A stretch of 23,541 bases of DNA from an uncultured Bacteroidota bacterium. GTDB lineage: Bacteria; Bacteroidota; Bacteroidia; Chitinophagales; Saprospiraceae. Where the stretch lies: assembly GCA_937926185.1 (NCBI GenBank), contig CALEYM010000341.1:1-23541 (forward strand), read 5' to 3'. The stretch's first letter is position 1. Each line of letters starts with the position of its first letter. This document shows, one piece after another, positions 1 to 8,192 of this stretch. Under the pieces are notes generated by a model. It worked only from the letters and a program-made list of their open reading frames with translations, was not told the origin of the DNA and ran no database searches. A program made the translations under genes and the position numbers.

Positions 1-444
1 AAAGTACCGGTGGATGCCACCCGGCGGGCAAGGGCCGCCATAGCGGTGTTTGCCAAAGTCGTTCAATCCTTCAATGCCCGGCGCCGTATTTTCGGCGATC
101 TGTCCTTTTGGCGGGATGTTCCACACGATCCAGTGATCCCAGACGCCGCGCGGGGCATCGGGATCGTCTACGATCAGGGCGAGGCATTTGGCGGCTGCCG
201 GTATACCGGCGATGTCGAGCCGCGGATTGATGTCGGCGCCGTCGCAGGTGTATTTTTGAGGAATAAAGCCCATCGGTGAAAAGGCCGGGCTGCTCACAAT
301 CAGCGTGCCAACGGCTGTTGGAATGGAGCGTTCCTGTTCCATGATTGTCGGTTTGGATGGTTGAAGACGATTCGGGTGGATCGAAGACCCTCCGCAGGAG
401 AGAAGCAGGGCCATGCTGAATATAGCAATATTTGTTTTTAACAT
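1..444 (-). CDS. YbhB/YbcL family (PEBP-like) lipoprotein, 3' end cut by the window edge
   Basis: The frame is open from an ATG at 444 down to base 1 and gives 148 residues without a stop, so the C-terminus lies outside the window. Residues 1-17 form a lipoprotein signal ending in the lipobox LLSC with Cys17 as the lipidation site, which is why I take this start and not the internal Met35. The mature part carries the phosphatidylethanolamine-binding-protein hallmarks: DPDAPRG at 94-100 followed by W-x-x-W and NIP (102-111), and GGPCPPGG at 136-143 followed by HRY, which form the conserved anion-binding pocket in this fold. Bacterial YbhB-type proteins are about 150-180 residues, so a few dozen residues should be missing. 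Family members bind small ligands or inhibit proteases in some organisms; the role here is not predictable. It lies about 100 bp downstream of the GMC oxidoreductase gene on the same strand. Confidence 0.9.
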   Translation of the reverse strand, partial: MLKTNIAIFSMALLLSCGGSSIHPNRLQPSKPTIMEQERSIPTAVGTLIVSSPAFSPMGFIPQKYTCDGADINPRLDIAGIPAAAKCLALIVDDPDAPRGVWDHWIVWNIPPKGQIAENTAPGIEGLNDFGKHRYGGPCPPGGIHRYF

Positions 445-495
445 GGCGTATAGCAATTAGCTCCTGTAAAAGTGGGCTTGTTTTTTCTCCTGGGA

Positions 496-511
496 AATGA
501 CCGTGGTCATT
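496..511. promoter_or_regulatory. Short palindrome upstream of the PEBP gene, possible operator
   Basis: AATGACC (496-502) and GGTCATT (505-511) are perfect inverted 7-mers separated by GT. The site lies in the 103-bp gap between two minus-strand genes, about 50 bp before the PEBP start codon. A two-base loop makes an RNA hairpin unlikely and no T-tract follows on either strand, so a dimeric repressor site is more plausible than a terminator. There is only one copy, so this remains a guess. Confidence 0.3.
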
Positions 512-547
512 GGGTCGGATGCGGGAGCGTCTCTTTGTCGGATGTAT

Positions 548-2116
548 TTAATACCCCTTTTCCGGCAATCTGCTCATTGCTCTTTCCGCGATAGCGGTGA
601 TAGATAACGATGGATTCACCCCCGGATTGGCCGAGATCATGGCGCCGTCGCACACCAGGAGGTTGTCGTAGCCGAACACCCGGTTGTCGCGGTCGATCAC
701 GCCTGTGGCCGGGCTGTCGCCCATGACCGCACCGCCCAGGATATGTGCCGTGCCGGGTATGCCGGCCAGGGGTGTGAGGCCGAACGCCATGGCTTTACCG
801 CGCATGATCTTTTCGAATTTCCGCGCCAGTTCGATGGCGCGGGGGATGAAGGCCGTGGGTTTTTCCGCACCGGACACCGCGCTGCGCATGCCGCCCAGCG
901 GCCCGCGGGTAAAAGTGAGGGTGCTGTCGAGCGTTTGCATGAACAACATGACCACCGAATTTTTAGCCCAGTCTTTAACCCGCAGGTATCTGACATACGT
1001 CATTGGATGAGCCATAAGGTCGCCGAACATTTTAAAGAGGCGAATGACCATGTTTTTGCCGGAAACGAAGGGCAGGAACGTCATGCGCCAGGCGCCTGAG
1101 CCAGCCCCGTAGCGGCAAAGTTCGAGATGGCTGTCGGCGTCGGTGTGCAGGATGGCGCCGATGGCCAGCCCTTTTGAAAAATCGCGGCCGTTATCGAGGC
1201 TGGTGATAGCGATCAGGCTTTCGTTGTTGGTGCGCACATCGCGGCCCACTTTATCCGAGAGGTTCGGCAGGGACGTTTGTTTGAGTTTTAACAGCAATTT
1301 CATGGTACCCAGTACGCCGCCGGCGAACACGACGCCTTTGGCGCGCAGCGTTTTTGGCGATTTAAAAAACCGTGTGGACGGCCGGAAATGCACCGAGTAT
1401 CCCTCCGACCCATCGCTTTTGCCCAGCGGGCGCACGTCGAACACCTCGTGTTCGGCCAGGATTTCGGCGCCCAGTTGTTGCGCCAGGTGGAGGTAGTTTT
1501 TATCGAGGGTGTTTTTGGCGTTATGGCGGCAGCCGGTCATGCAGGCGCCGCAGAAGGTGCAGCCGGCGCGTTCGGGGCCTTTACCGTCGAAATACGGGTC
1601 GGGCGCGGTTTTGCCGGGCTGGCCGAAATACACGGCCACCCTGGTCGCGTCGAAGTGTTGTTCGCGGCCGATGTCGCGGGCCAGTTCCTGCAGGGCGTGT
1701 TCGCCGTCGTAAAGGCCGGGGTTTTTCGCGGCGCCCAGCATGCGCAGGGCCTTCTCGTAAAAGGGGGCCAGTTCAGTTTGCCAGTCGGCCAGGCCGGCCC
1801 AGCTACCCGATTGGAAAAAAGCCGGTTTGGGCACCGGCAGCGTGTTGGCATAGACCAGCGAGCCGCCGCCCACTCCAGTACCCGTGATGAACCCCACGTG
1901 CCGGAAAATAGTGATCTTCATAATACCGAACCAACGCAGCGACGGCAGCCACAGCCAGCGGGAAAACTGCCAGTTGGTGCGGGGAAAATCCTCCGCCCGG
2001 TACCATTTGCCCTTTTCAATAACGAGCACTTTGTAGCCTTTTTCCGACAGCCGCAGGGCGCTGACCGAGCCGCCGAAACCGGAGCCGATGACGATGTAGT
2101 CGAAGTCGTAGTGCAT
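548..2116 (-). CDS. GMC-family FAD-dependent oxidoreductase, cholesterol-oxidase-like, with CxxCxxCxxxC motif
   Basis: A 522-residue flavoprotein predicted to oxidise an alcohol or sterol-like substrate using FAD. Seen: an N-terminal dinucleotide fold with GSGFGG at 11-16 and VIEKG after the second strand; the FAD-contacting TGTGVGGGSLVYAN segment; a Cys cluster C186-x2-C189-x2-C192-x3-C196 followed by HNAKNTLDKNYL; and the C-terminal GMC signature HILGGAVMGD...NLLVCDGAMISANPGVNPSLSITAIAERA. I recall the Cys cluster plus NAKNTL from the ChoD-like branch of GMC oxidases. I chose the ATG at 2116 because the FAD fold begins immediately after it; the frame stays open to an ATG at 2227, which would add 37 residues with no family match. 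No signal peptide is seen with this start, so it is probably cytoplasmic. Substrate unknown. Confidence 0.88.
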   Translation of the reverse strand: MHYDFDYIVIGSGFGGSVSALRLSEKGYKVLVIEKGKWYRAEDFPRTNWQFSRWLWLPSLRWFGIMKITIFRHVGFITGTGVGGGSLVYANTLPVPKPAFFQSGSWAGLADWQTELAPFYEKALRMLGAAKNPGLYDGEHALQELARDIGREQHFDATRVAVYFGQPGKTAPDPYFDGKGPERAGCTFCGACMTGCRHNAKNTLDKNYLHLAQQLGAEILAEHEVFDVRPLGKSDGSEGYSVHFRPSTRFFKSPKTLRAKGVVFAGGVLGTMKLLLKLKQTSLPNLSDKVGRDVRTNNESLIAITSLDNGRDFSKGLAIGAILHTDADSHLELCRYGAGSGAWRMTFLPFVSGKNMVIRLFKMFGDLMAHPMTYVRYLRVKDWAKNSVVMLFMQTLDSTLTFTRGPLGGMRSAVSGAEKPTAFIPRAIELARKFEKIMRGKAMAFGLTPLAGIPGTAHILGGAVMGDSPATGVIDRDNRVFGYDNLLVCDGAMISANPGVNPSLSITAIAERAMSRLPEKGY

Positions 2117-2281
2117 GGGGGTGAAGGTAGGAAGAGTAGACGTATCCGAAACCCTTTCAACCACTAATTTCGGCATCCTAAAACGCTCTGCCCCGGCCTT
2201 CGTCGAAAAACCCCGCCCCGCCTGCAACCAGCCCCGTTATTTGCGCTCTTTTGCAGGTCGTCTTTTCACAATTATTTCAAA

Positions 2282-4711
2282 ATGAGAATTTTAACTACCC
2301 TGTTATTGCTGGGCAGCGCCTTGTTCGCACAGTCCCAAACGGCCGGTGTTCGCGGTCAACTTCAATCTCCCGAAGGCGAAGCGGTACCTTATGCCAATGT
2401 GGCGCTTTTCAACGCCGCCGACAGCAGCCTGGCCAAAGCCGGCACCAGCGATGAAAAAGGCATGTTCGAACTGCCGGGCGTCAGAGCAGGCAATTATTTT
2501 CTGAAAGCCGCCGGCCTGGGCTTTGAAGACCTGAAAAAAACGGATATCCGCCTGGAAAACAACCAGCGCCTCGACCTGGGCGCGCTCACCTTCTCCCCAA
2601 AAGCCATCGGCCTGGCCGAAGCCACCGTCAGCGCCGCCCGCGTACTGGTGGAAACCAAACCCGACCGCATGGTCTTTAACGTGAGCGGCACCATCAACAG
2701 CGTGGGCTCCGACGCCATTTCGCTGCTGCGCAAAGCGCCCAACGTCACCGTGGACAACAACGACAACATCAGTGTGCTCGGCCGCGCCGGCGTGCTGCTC
2801 TACGTCGACGGCAAACGCCTGCCCCTTACCGGCGAAGACCTGACCAATTACCTCCAGAACCTGCCCGCCGAACAGATCGACCGCATCGAGATCATCACCA
2901 ACCCCGGCGCCCGCTACGAGGCCGAAGGCAACGCCGGCATCATCGACATTCGCCTGAAAAAAGATAAAAACCTCGGCGCCAACGGCTCGCTCAACACCAC
3001 TGCCAGCCAGGGCCGCTATCACCGCGCCAACCTTAGCGGAACCGGCAACTACCGCAATAAACGCCTCAACCTCTTCGGCAACGCAGGCGTGGGCGACGGC
3101 GGCGGATTCATGGACATGAAGTTTTTCAGCTACCTGAACAATCTCGTCCAGGACGAGATCAACAACCACGCCAACGACTGGAGCAACTACAATTACCGCC
3201 TCGGCGCCGATCTTTTCCTGTCGAAACAACATACCCTCGGATTTCTGACCAGCGGCGGACTGAACAACCACATCTCCAATTCCTTCAACCGCATCACCCT
3301 CGCACAGGAAGCCACCCCCGGCCAGATCGACAGCATCCTGATCGCCAACACCCGCGCCGACCGCGACAGGCGGCAACAAACTTACAACCTCAACTACCGT
3401 TTCGACAACAGTCGGGGTCGCAGCCTGAACATAGACCTGGATTACGGGAACTATCAAAACGACAGTAAACGTTACCAGCCCAACCGCTATTACGACGCGG
3501 CTGAAAACGAGGTGCTCACGGAAATTATCAATAGTTTCGACACCCCGACCGACATCGATATTTACACTTTTCAATTAGACTACGAAGACAAACTCCTGGG
3601 CGGCGTCTTCGGCGCCGGCGCCAAACTCAGCCAGGTGGTCTCCGACAATACTTTCCTGTTTTTTGATGAAACAGACGGCACGCCGGAACGCAACGACCGC
3701 CTGTCGAATCGCTTCAAATACGACGAACAAGTGTACGCCGGCTATATCAGCTACGCCCGCGACCTGGGAAAAAAATGGAAAATGTCAGCCGGCCTGCGCG
3801 CCGAACAAACCGATGCCAAGGGCGACCTGAAAACTTTCCTGCCCGAATTGCAGGAGCCGCCCGTGCTGCTCAATTACCTCAGCTGGTTTCCCAACGCCGG
3901 CCTGAGCTGGACGCCCGCTCCCAAACACACCTTCAACCTGAACGCCGGACGGCGCATCAACCGCCCCGACTACCACGTACTGAACCCCTTCAACAACCAG
4001 ATCAGCCAGCTCTCCTACGAAAAAGGCAACCCCTTTCTCCGCCCCGAGATCGTGAACAACCTCGAACTGGGTTATACCCTGGCTTTCCGCTACAATTTCA
4101 AACTGGCCTACAGCCGCACCACCGACCAGATCACCCGCCTCATCGCCCCCGACGACAAGGACCCCCGCGCCGGCTTCATTACCTGGGCTAACCTCGCCAA
4201 TCAAACCATTGTCAGCCTGAACGTCAGCGCGCCCGTGCAAATCCGCAAATGGTGGAATGCCTATTTCAATGCCAGCGCCTCCCGCCTCGACAACCAGGCC
4301 GACTACGGCAACGGCGCCGCGGTGGACGTGCAGGCGTTTACCTACAATATTTTCCAGCAACATACCTTCGACCTTCCGCTGGGCTTCAAAGGCGAAATTT
4401 CCGGCTATTTCAATGGCCCCGGCGTGTGGGGCGGCGTGTTCATCTATGAAACCAGCTGGAGCCTCGATATGGGCCTGCAACGAAAATTCCTGAAAAACCG
4501 GCTTAACGCCCGCATCGGTGTCAGCGACATCTTCTTCGAATCCGGCTGGGACGGCTATTCCGATTTCAACGGCTTGTATTCCCTCGGCAGCGGCCGGTGG
4601 GACAGCCGCCGCGTCAGCCTTAGCCTGGGCTGGCAGTTCGGTAACGACAACGTGAAATCGCGCCGGCGGAGCACCGGCATAGAGGCGGAAGCGGGAAGGG
4701 TAGGCGACTGA
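2282..4711 (+). CDS. TonB-dependent outer-membrane receptor with CarboxypepD-reg-like N-terminus
   Basis: An 809-residue outer-membrane beta-barrel protein, probably importing a ligand with TonB/ExbBD energy. Residues 1-19 are a Sec signal peptide (LLLLGSALFAQSQ). Residues about 22-100 form the carboxypeptidase-regulatory-like beta sandwich common in Bacteroidota receptors (GQLQSPEGEAVPYANVALF, then DEKGMFELPGVRAGNYFL). A plug follows at about 110-235, with LLRKAPNVTVDNNDNISVLG, VLLYVDGKRL and IEIITNPGARYEAEGNAGIIDI, typical of the OMP_b-brl_3-like group and unlike SusC. The rest is the barrel; the last clear strand is VSLSLGWQFG. A hydrophilic tail of about 22 residues follows that strand, and the stop codon falls in the first unit of a heptamer array. 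No SusD partner is adjacent, so this receptor is not part of the Sus-like pair further right. The gene is divergent from the GMC gene. Confidence 0.9.
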   Translation: MRILTTLLLLGSALFAQSQTAGVRGQLQSPEGEAVPYANVALFNAADSSLAKAGTSDEKGMFELPGVRAGNYFLKAAGLGFEDLKKTDIRLENNQRLDLGALTFSPKAIGLAEATVSAARVLVETKPDRMVFNVSGTINSVGSDAISLLRKAPNVTVDNNDNISVLGRAGVLLYVDGKRLPLTGEDLTNYLQNLPAEQIDRIEIITNPGARYEAEGNAGIIDIRLKKDKNLGANGSLNTTASQGRYHRANLSGTGNYRNKRLNLFGNAGVGDGGGFMDMKFFSYLNNLVQDEINNHANDWSNYNYRLGADLFLSKQHTLGFLTSGGLNNHISNSFNRITLAQEATPGQIDSILIANTRADRDRRQQTYNLNYRFDNSRGRSLNIDLDYGNYQNDSKRYQPNRYYDAAENEVLTEIINSFDTPTDIDIYTFQLDYEDKLLGGVFGAGAKLSQVVSDNTFLFFDETDGTPERNDRLSNRFKYDEQVYAGYISYARDLGKKWKMSAGLRAEQTDAKGDLKTFLPELQEPPVLLNYLSWFPNAGLSWTPAPKHTFNLNAGRRINRPDYHVLNPFNNQISQLSYEKGNPFLRPEIVNNLELGYTLAFRYNFKLAYSRTTDQITRLIAPDDKDPRAGFITWANLANQTIVSLNVSAPVQIRKWWNAYFNASASRLDNQADYGNGAAVDVQAFTYNIFQQHTFDLPLGFKGEISGYFNGPGVWGGVFIYETSWSLDMGLQRKFLKNRLNARIGVSDIFFESGWDGYSDFNGLYSLGSGRWDSRRVSLSLGWQFGNDNVKSRRRSTGIEAEAGRVGD

Positions 4712-4760
4712 CGACTGACGACTTGCGACTGACGACTTGCGACTTGCGACTTGCGACTTG
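4705..4760. repeat. Tandem heptamer array (CGACTGA / CGACTTG, eight units)
   Basis: Eight uninterrupted 7-bp units start at 4705: CGACTGA, CGACTGA, CGACTTG, CGACTGA, then four CGACTTG. Two unit variants differ at the last two bases. The first unit supplies the TGA stop (4709-4711) of the preceding receptor gene. On the minus strand the array reads as a spurious Ser/Arg/Lys/Val-rich repeat peptide, so open frames there should not be called genes. Similar short tandem heptamers occur between genes in other filamentous or GC-rich bacteria; function unknown. Confidence 0.93.
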
Positions 4761-4802
4761 CGAGGTAAGGGCGATCGCTGCGTAGATTGTATCATAAGTG
4801 CA

Positions 4803-4872
4803 CACAAAAATTATTTTAACACGAGGCGCATGGTATTGATAATTAAATTATTATGTACCTATGTGTTTCAAA
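4803..4872. repeat. Degenerate CACATAG-type inverted-repeat element upstream of ade
   Basis: This AT-rich segment has an imperfect stem around the exact core ATAATT-A-AATTAT (about 4840-4852), with outer arms reading CGCATGGTAT on the left and GTACCTATGTG on the right. Its left part (CACAA...ACACGAGGCGCATGG) and right part (CTATGTGTTTC) match the arms of the much better preserved element at 15516-15624, so the two are probably diverged copies of one intergenic repeat family. It fills most of the gap between the heptamer array and ade and could carry the ade promoter: TACCTATG at 4856-4863 is one base off TAnnTTTG and lies 27 bp before the start codon. Confidence 0.5.
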
Positions 4873-4889
4873 AAGCGTGCTATTAACTT

Positions 4890-6533
4890 ATGCAAATCCA
4901 CGCCCAACTCGTCGACCTTCATGCCCGCCGCATATACCCGGCGGAGATCAGCCTTGAAAACGGTCGAATAAGAAGTGTAAAAGAAACAGCCGCCGTACCC
5001 GCGGACGCCGGCTATATTTTGCCCGGCTTCGTCGACGCGCACGTGCATATAGAAAGCAGCATGTTGCCGCCGGCCGAATTCGCCCGTATGGCCGCGGTGC
5101 ACGGCACGGTAGCCACGGTGTCCGACCCGCATGAGATCGCCAATGTGCTGGGCGTTGCCGGCGTACAATTCATGCTCGACGACGCGCGCCGTGCGCCGGT
5201 CAAATTCTGCTTCGGCGCCCCTTCCTGCGTGCCGGCAACGGGTTTTGAAACTGCCGGCGCCGTGCTCGATGCCCCGGCGATGGAACAATTGCTGCAAAAT
5301 CCGGCCATTGGCTACCTGTCGGAAATGATGAACTATCCGGGGGTGCTGCACGCCGACCCGGAAGTGCTGGCCAAAATTGCCTCGGCCCGGCGCCTCGGTA
5401 AACCCGTAGACGGTCATGCGCCCGGCTTGCGCGGCGACGACGCCCGGCGTTATTTCGCCGCCGGCATCAGCACCGACCACGAGTGTTTTACCTTTGAAGA
5501 AGGGTTGGAAAAAGCCCGGCTGGGCGTCAAAATCCTGATCCGGGAAGGCAGCGCCGCGCGCAACTTTGAGGCCTTGTGGCCGCTGTTGCTCGAATTCCCC
5601 AACCAGGTGATGTTTTGCAGCGACGACAAACACCCCGACGACCTCTTAAACGGACATATCGATCGCCTGGCAGCCCGTGCGGTGGCCAAGGGCTGCGACC
5701 TGTTCGACACCCTGCGCGCCGCCTGTCTGAATCCCGCGGAACACTACCGCCTGCCTGTCGGATTGCTGCGCGAGGGCGACCCGGCCGATTTTATCCGCGT
5801 GGCCGATCTCACTGAATTCCGGGTACTGGAGACCTGGATCAACGGCGCATGCGTGGCGGCCAACGGTCAAAGCCGCCTGGCACATCAATCCTGCGACACG
5901 CCCAATCAGTTTGCCGCACTGCCCAAAACGCCGGCGGATTTTCACCTGGCCTCCACACACGGCACGGGTATCGTGCGCGTCATCCTGGCCCGCGACGGCG
6001 AGATCGTCACCGGTTCGGAAGAAGGCCGCGCCCGGCTGCAGGATGGACTGCTGCTCCCCTACCCTGCCCATGACCTGCTGAAAATAGCCGTCGTGAACCG
6101 TTACGCGCCCGATGTGCCGCCGGCCATTGGTTTCGTGCGCGGTTTCGGTATGCAACGCGGCGCATTGGCATCCAGCGTGGCGCACGATTCGCACAATATC
6201 GTGGCCGTTGGCGCCGACGACGCCGCCCTGTGCGCGGCCGTTAACGCCGTGATCGAAGTCAAAGGCGGGGTGAGCGCCACCGACGGCGCAGGCGAAACGC
6301 GGGTGTTGCCGCTGCCCATTGCGGGTTTGATGAGCCCCGGCGATGGGTATGAACTGGCCCAATCCTACTCCCGGCTGGATGCCTGGACGAAAGAAACGCT
6401 CGGCTGCACGCTGCGGGCGCCTTTTATGGCCCTGTCTTTTCTCGCGCTTCCGGTAATCCCTTCGCTGAAAATGACCGACAAGGGGCTGTTCGACGTGGAG
6501 CGGTTTGGCTTTACGGAGGTGGAACTGGGGTAA
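4890..6533 (+). CDS. ade: Adenine deaminase
   Basis: A 547-residue metal-dependent amidohydrolase converting adenine to hypoxanthine and ammonia (EC 3.5.4.2) in purine salvage; cytoplasmic, no signal peptide. Seen: the metal-binding motif VDAHVHIESSM with His51 and His53; GTVATVSDPHEIANVLG immediately after, diagnostic of this subfamily; HAPGL with His176; TDHE; REGSAARN; and CSDDKHPDDL with Asp245/Asp246, completing the binuclear metal site. The C-terminal adenine-deaminase domain follows, including GFVRGFGMQRGALASSVAHDSHN. Length fits the family (bacterial Ade about 550-600). The ATG at 4890 gives the N-terminal small beta domain normal for the family. The last 23 bp overlap the 3' end of the convergent antiporter gene. 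Upstream, a degenerate repeat element may provide the promoter. Confidence 0.96.
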   Translation: MQIHAQLVDLHARRIYPAEISLENGRIRSVKETAAVPADAGYILPGFVDAHVHIESSMLPPAEFARMAAVHGTVATVSDPHEIANVLGVAGVQFMLDDARRAPVKFCFGAPSCVPATGFETAGAVLDAPAMEQLLQNPAIGYLSEMMNYPGVLHADPEVLAKIASARRLGKPVDGHAPGLRGDDARRYFAAGISTDHECFTFEEGLEKARLGVKILIREGSAARNFEALWPLLLEFPNQVMFCSDDKHPDDLLNGHIDRLAARAVAKGCDLFDTLRAACLNPAEHYRLPVGLLREGDPADFIRVADLTEFRVLETWINGACVAANGQSRLAHQSCDTPNQFAALPKTPADFHLASTHGTGIVRVILARDGEIVTGSEEGRARLQDGLLLPYPAHDLLKIAVVNRYAPDVPPAIGFVRGFGMQRGALASSVAHDSHNIVAVGADDAALCAAVNAVIEVKGGVSATDGAGETRVLPLPIAGLMSPGDGYELAQSYSRLDAWTKETLGCTLRAPFMALSFLALPVIPSLKMTDKGLFDVERFGFTEVELG

Positions 6534-7944
6534 TACTGAAATACCGGTTGATTCCCCCCAACAGCGGCCCCGTCATAAAGGTGGTCACCAGCGCCATAAT
6601 GACCAGCATGGCAAATATTTCCGGACTCAGGATGCCCAGGTCGTAGCCGATGTTCAGCACGATCAGTTCCATCAGGCCGCGGGTATTCATCAGGGCGCCG
6701 ATAGACAACGATTCTTTCCAGGGTCGCCCCATCAATTTGGCGATCAGGGTGCCGCCGCCGAATTTGCCGACAATAGCCAGGCCGGTAATGCCCGCGCACA
6801 GCAGCCAGTGTTCGCTCTCATTCAACAACCCGATCCGCGTACGCAGGCCGGTGAGGGCAAAAAACACCGGGAGCATGATGAGCACGCTGATATCTTCCAG
6901 CTTTTGCCGCAGCGACTCCCGCAGGTCAGCCTGTTCCGACATCACCACCCCGGCCGTAAAAGCGCCGAACAGGGCGTGAATGCCGATCACCTCGGCGATG
7001 TAGGCCGACAGCAGCAGCACCAGCAAAGCGCCGCTGACCAGCAGGTGAGGGTTTCTGTTTTGCGCCAGATAGCGCGACATCCATTTATTGACCTGGAGCC
7101 GGACAACATACAGCATGAAGATCACATACCCCATAGCTAGGATAAAGGTCGTCAATGCCCCGGCAATGCTGCCCGCTTTCACGATGGCAATAATGGCGGC
7201 CAGCAGGCACCAGGCCGTGAGATCGTCGGTGGCTGCAGCCGTGATGGCCAGCACACCCAACGGGCTGTCGGTAAGCCCGCGTTCGCGCAAAATACGCGCC
7301 AGCACGGGAAACGCCGTGATACTCATGGAAATGCCCATGAACAGGGAAAACGACAAAAAGGTAACGCCTGCCGGCGCATAACCCTGATAAGTAAAATACG
7401 CCAGCCCGACACCCAGAAAAAAGGACAATGCGATGCTGGAATGGCTGATCATCACCGCGTCGCGACTGTGGCGTTTTACTTTGCCGATGTCCAGTTCCGT
7501 GCCGATGATAAACATAAAAAAGATCAGTCCGAACTGGCTCAAAGCCTGAAGGCCCTTGAGCGATTCTTCGGGAAAAACGGCCGCGCTGAAGCCGGGAAAC
7601 AGCCAACCCATTAACGAAGGTCCCAGAAAAATGCCGGCCACGATCTCGCCGATCACCGGCTGCTGACCCAGTCGGACGGCGATCATGCCGAACAGGCGGG
7701 CCACGGTCAGGATGACGATGATCTGCAGCAACAGCACGGGAAGCGGATGTTCCAGGCGTTGTTGCAGCAGCGACAACCAGTTGCCCGTTGCAATTTCGGC
7801 GTGGGGCGCGTGGTGAGCCGCGGCCAGCGCCGCCGGATCGGGAAGCACGCGTAGCGGCATGCCGGCCCCCAATTCAATTAACAGCCATATTACCGCGGCA
7901 AAGGTTCCAACGATACCGACGTACAACAGGGCGCTCCGGGCCAT
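6511..7944 (-). CDS. Kef/CPA2-type cation:proton antiporter
   Basis: A 477-residue inner-membrane protein exchanging Na+ or K+ for H+ in pH and ion homeostasis. Seen: about 13 hydrophobic segments; QPVIGEIVAGIFLGPSLMG at about 94-112, the conserved CPA2 element; FMFIIGTELD; a paired aspartate in AATDDLTAW (Asp240-Asp241), the ion-binding position in electrogenic members; and NTRGLMELIVLNIGYDLG near the C-terminus, typical of KefB/CHX-like transporters. There is no C-terminal TrkA-N/KTN or USP domain, so nucleotide gating of the KefC kind is not expected. One extra N-terminal helix (about 4-24) and a roughly 40-residue hydrophilic loop precede the conserved core. The ion cannot be told from sequence. 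The stop codon lies inside the end of ade. Confidence 0.92.
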   Translation of the reverse strand: MARSALLYVGIVGTFAAVIWLLIELGAGMPLRVLPDPAALAAAHHAPHAEIATGNWLSLLQQRLEHPLPVLLLQIIVILTVARLFGMIAVRLGQQPVIGEIVAGIFLGPSLMGWLFPGFSAAVFPEESLKGLQALSQFGLIFFMFIIGTELDIGKVKRHSRDAVMISHSSIALSFFLGVGLAYFTYQGYAPAGVTFLSFSLFMGISMSITAFPVLARILRERGLTDSPLGVLAITAAATDDLTAWCLLAAIIAIVKAGSIAGALTTFILAMGYVIFMLYVVRLQVNKWMSRYLAQNRNPHLLVSGALLVLLLSAYIAEVIGIHALFGAFTAGVVMSEQADLRESLRQKLEDISVLIMLPVFFALTGLRTRIGLLNESEHWLLCAGITGLAIVGKFGGGTLIAKLMGRPWKESLSIGALMNTRGLMELIVLNIGYDLGILSPEIFAMLVIMALVTTFMTGPLLGGINRYFSITPVPPP

Positions 7945-8076
7945 TTATTTTCGCATTGAAAGGGTGGTGATTTTCAAAGATGTCCGGCAGGAAAGGATTA
8001 AATGAATGTTCGGGTTTAAAACAATTTGCCCGTAACCCGAATTATTTAGTCAAAACGGCAAACCAGCTTTCCCGGA

Positions 8077-8084
8077 CAAATATA
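8077..8084 (-). promoter_or_regulatory. Perfect Bacteroidota -7 box, possible antiporter promoter
   Basis: The minus strand reads TATATTTG here, an exact match to TAnnTTTG. It points toward the antiporter gene, giving a 5' leader of about 125-130 bases. No convincing -33 TTTG lies about 20 bp further upstream. A closer, weaker candidate is CATCTTTG at 7982-7975 on the same strand (one mismatch, 30 bp before the start). Confidence 0.3.
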
Positions 8085-8192
8085 GGGCGAATTTGCCGGA
8101 TTCAGTTACCCCTCTATAGCCGTCACCCCGGCAATTTCCAAGGTGGCGCCGGCGAAAAGGTAAAGGTGTCCCATAAGTAGAAGATTGACAGA

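Noticed and set aside
1..8. AAAGTACC at the start of the window and again near its end, as if a terminal repeat
   Set aside because: An 8-bp match is not significant; the same string also occurs near 10821, and the first copy lies inside the PEBP coding sequence.
2303..3574. A 423-codon minus-strand frame opposite the TonB receptor
   Set aside because: Val/Ala/Gly-rich translation without motifs, wholly inside a well-supported receptor gene.
4705..4760. CRISPR array
   Set aside because: Units are 7 bp and directly abutting, with no spacers and no cas genes nearby.
4771..4778. GCGATCGC, the cyanobacterial HIP1 octamer
   Set aside because: I noticed one occurrence only; a single octamer is expected by chance in GC-rich DNA and the genes are Bacteroidota-like.
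7980..8180. A 66-codon plus-strand frame in the long gap
   Set aside because: No motif, no plausible start context, and it runs across the candidate antiporter promoter.
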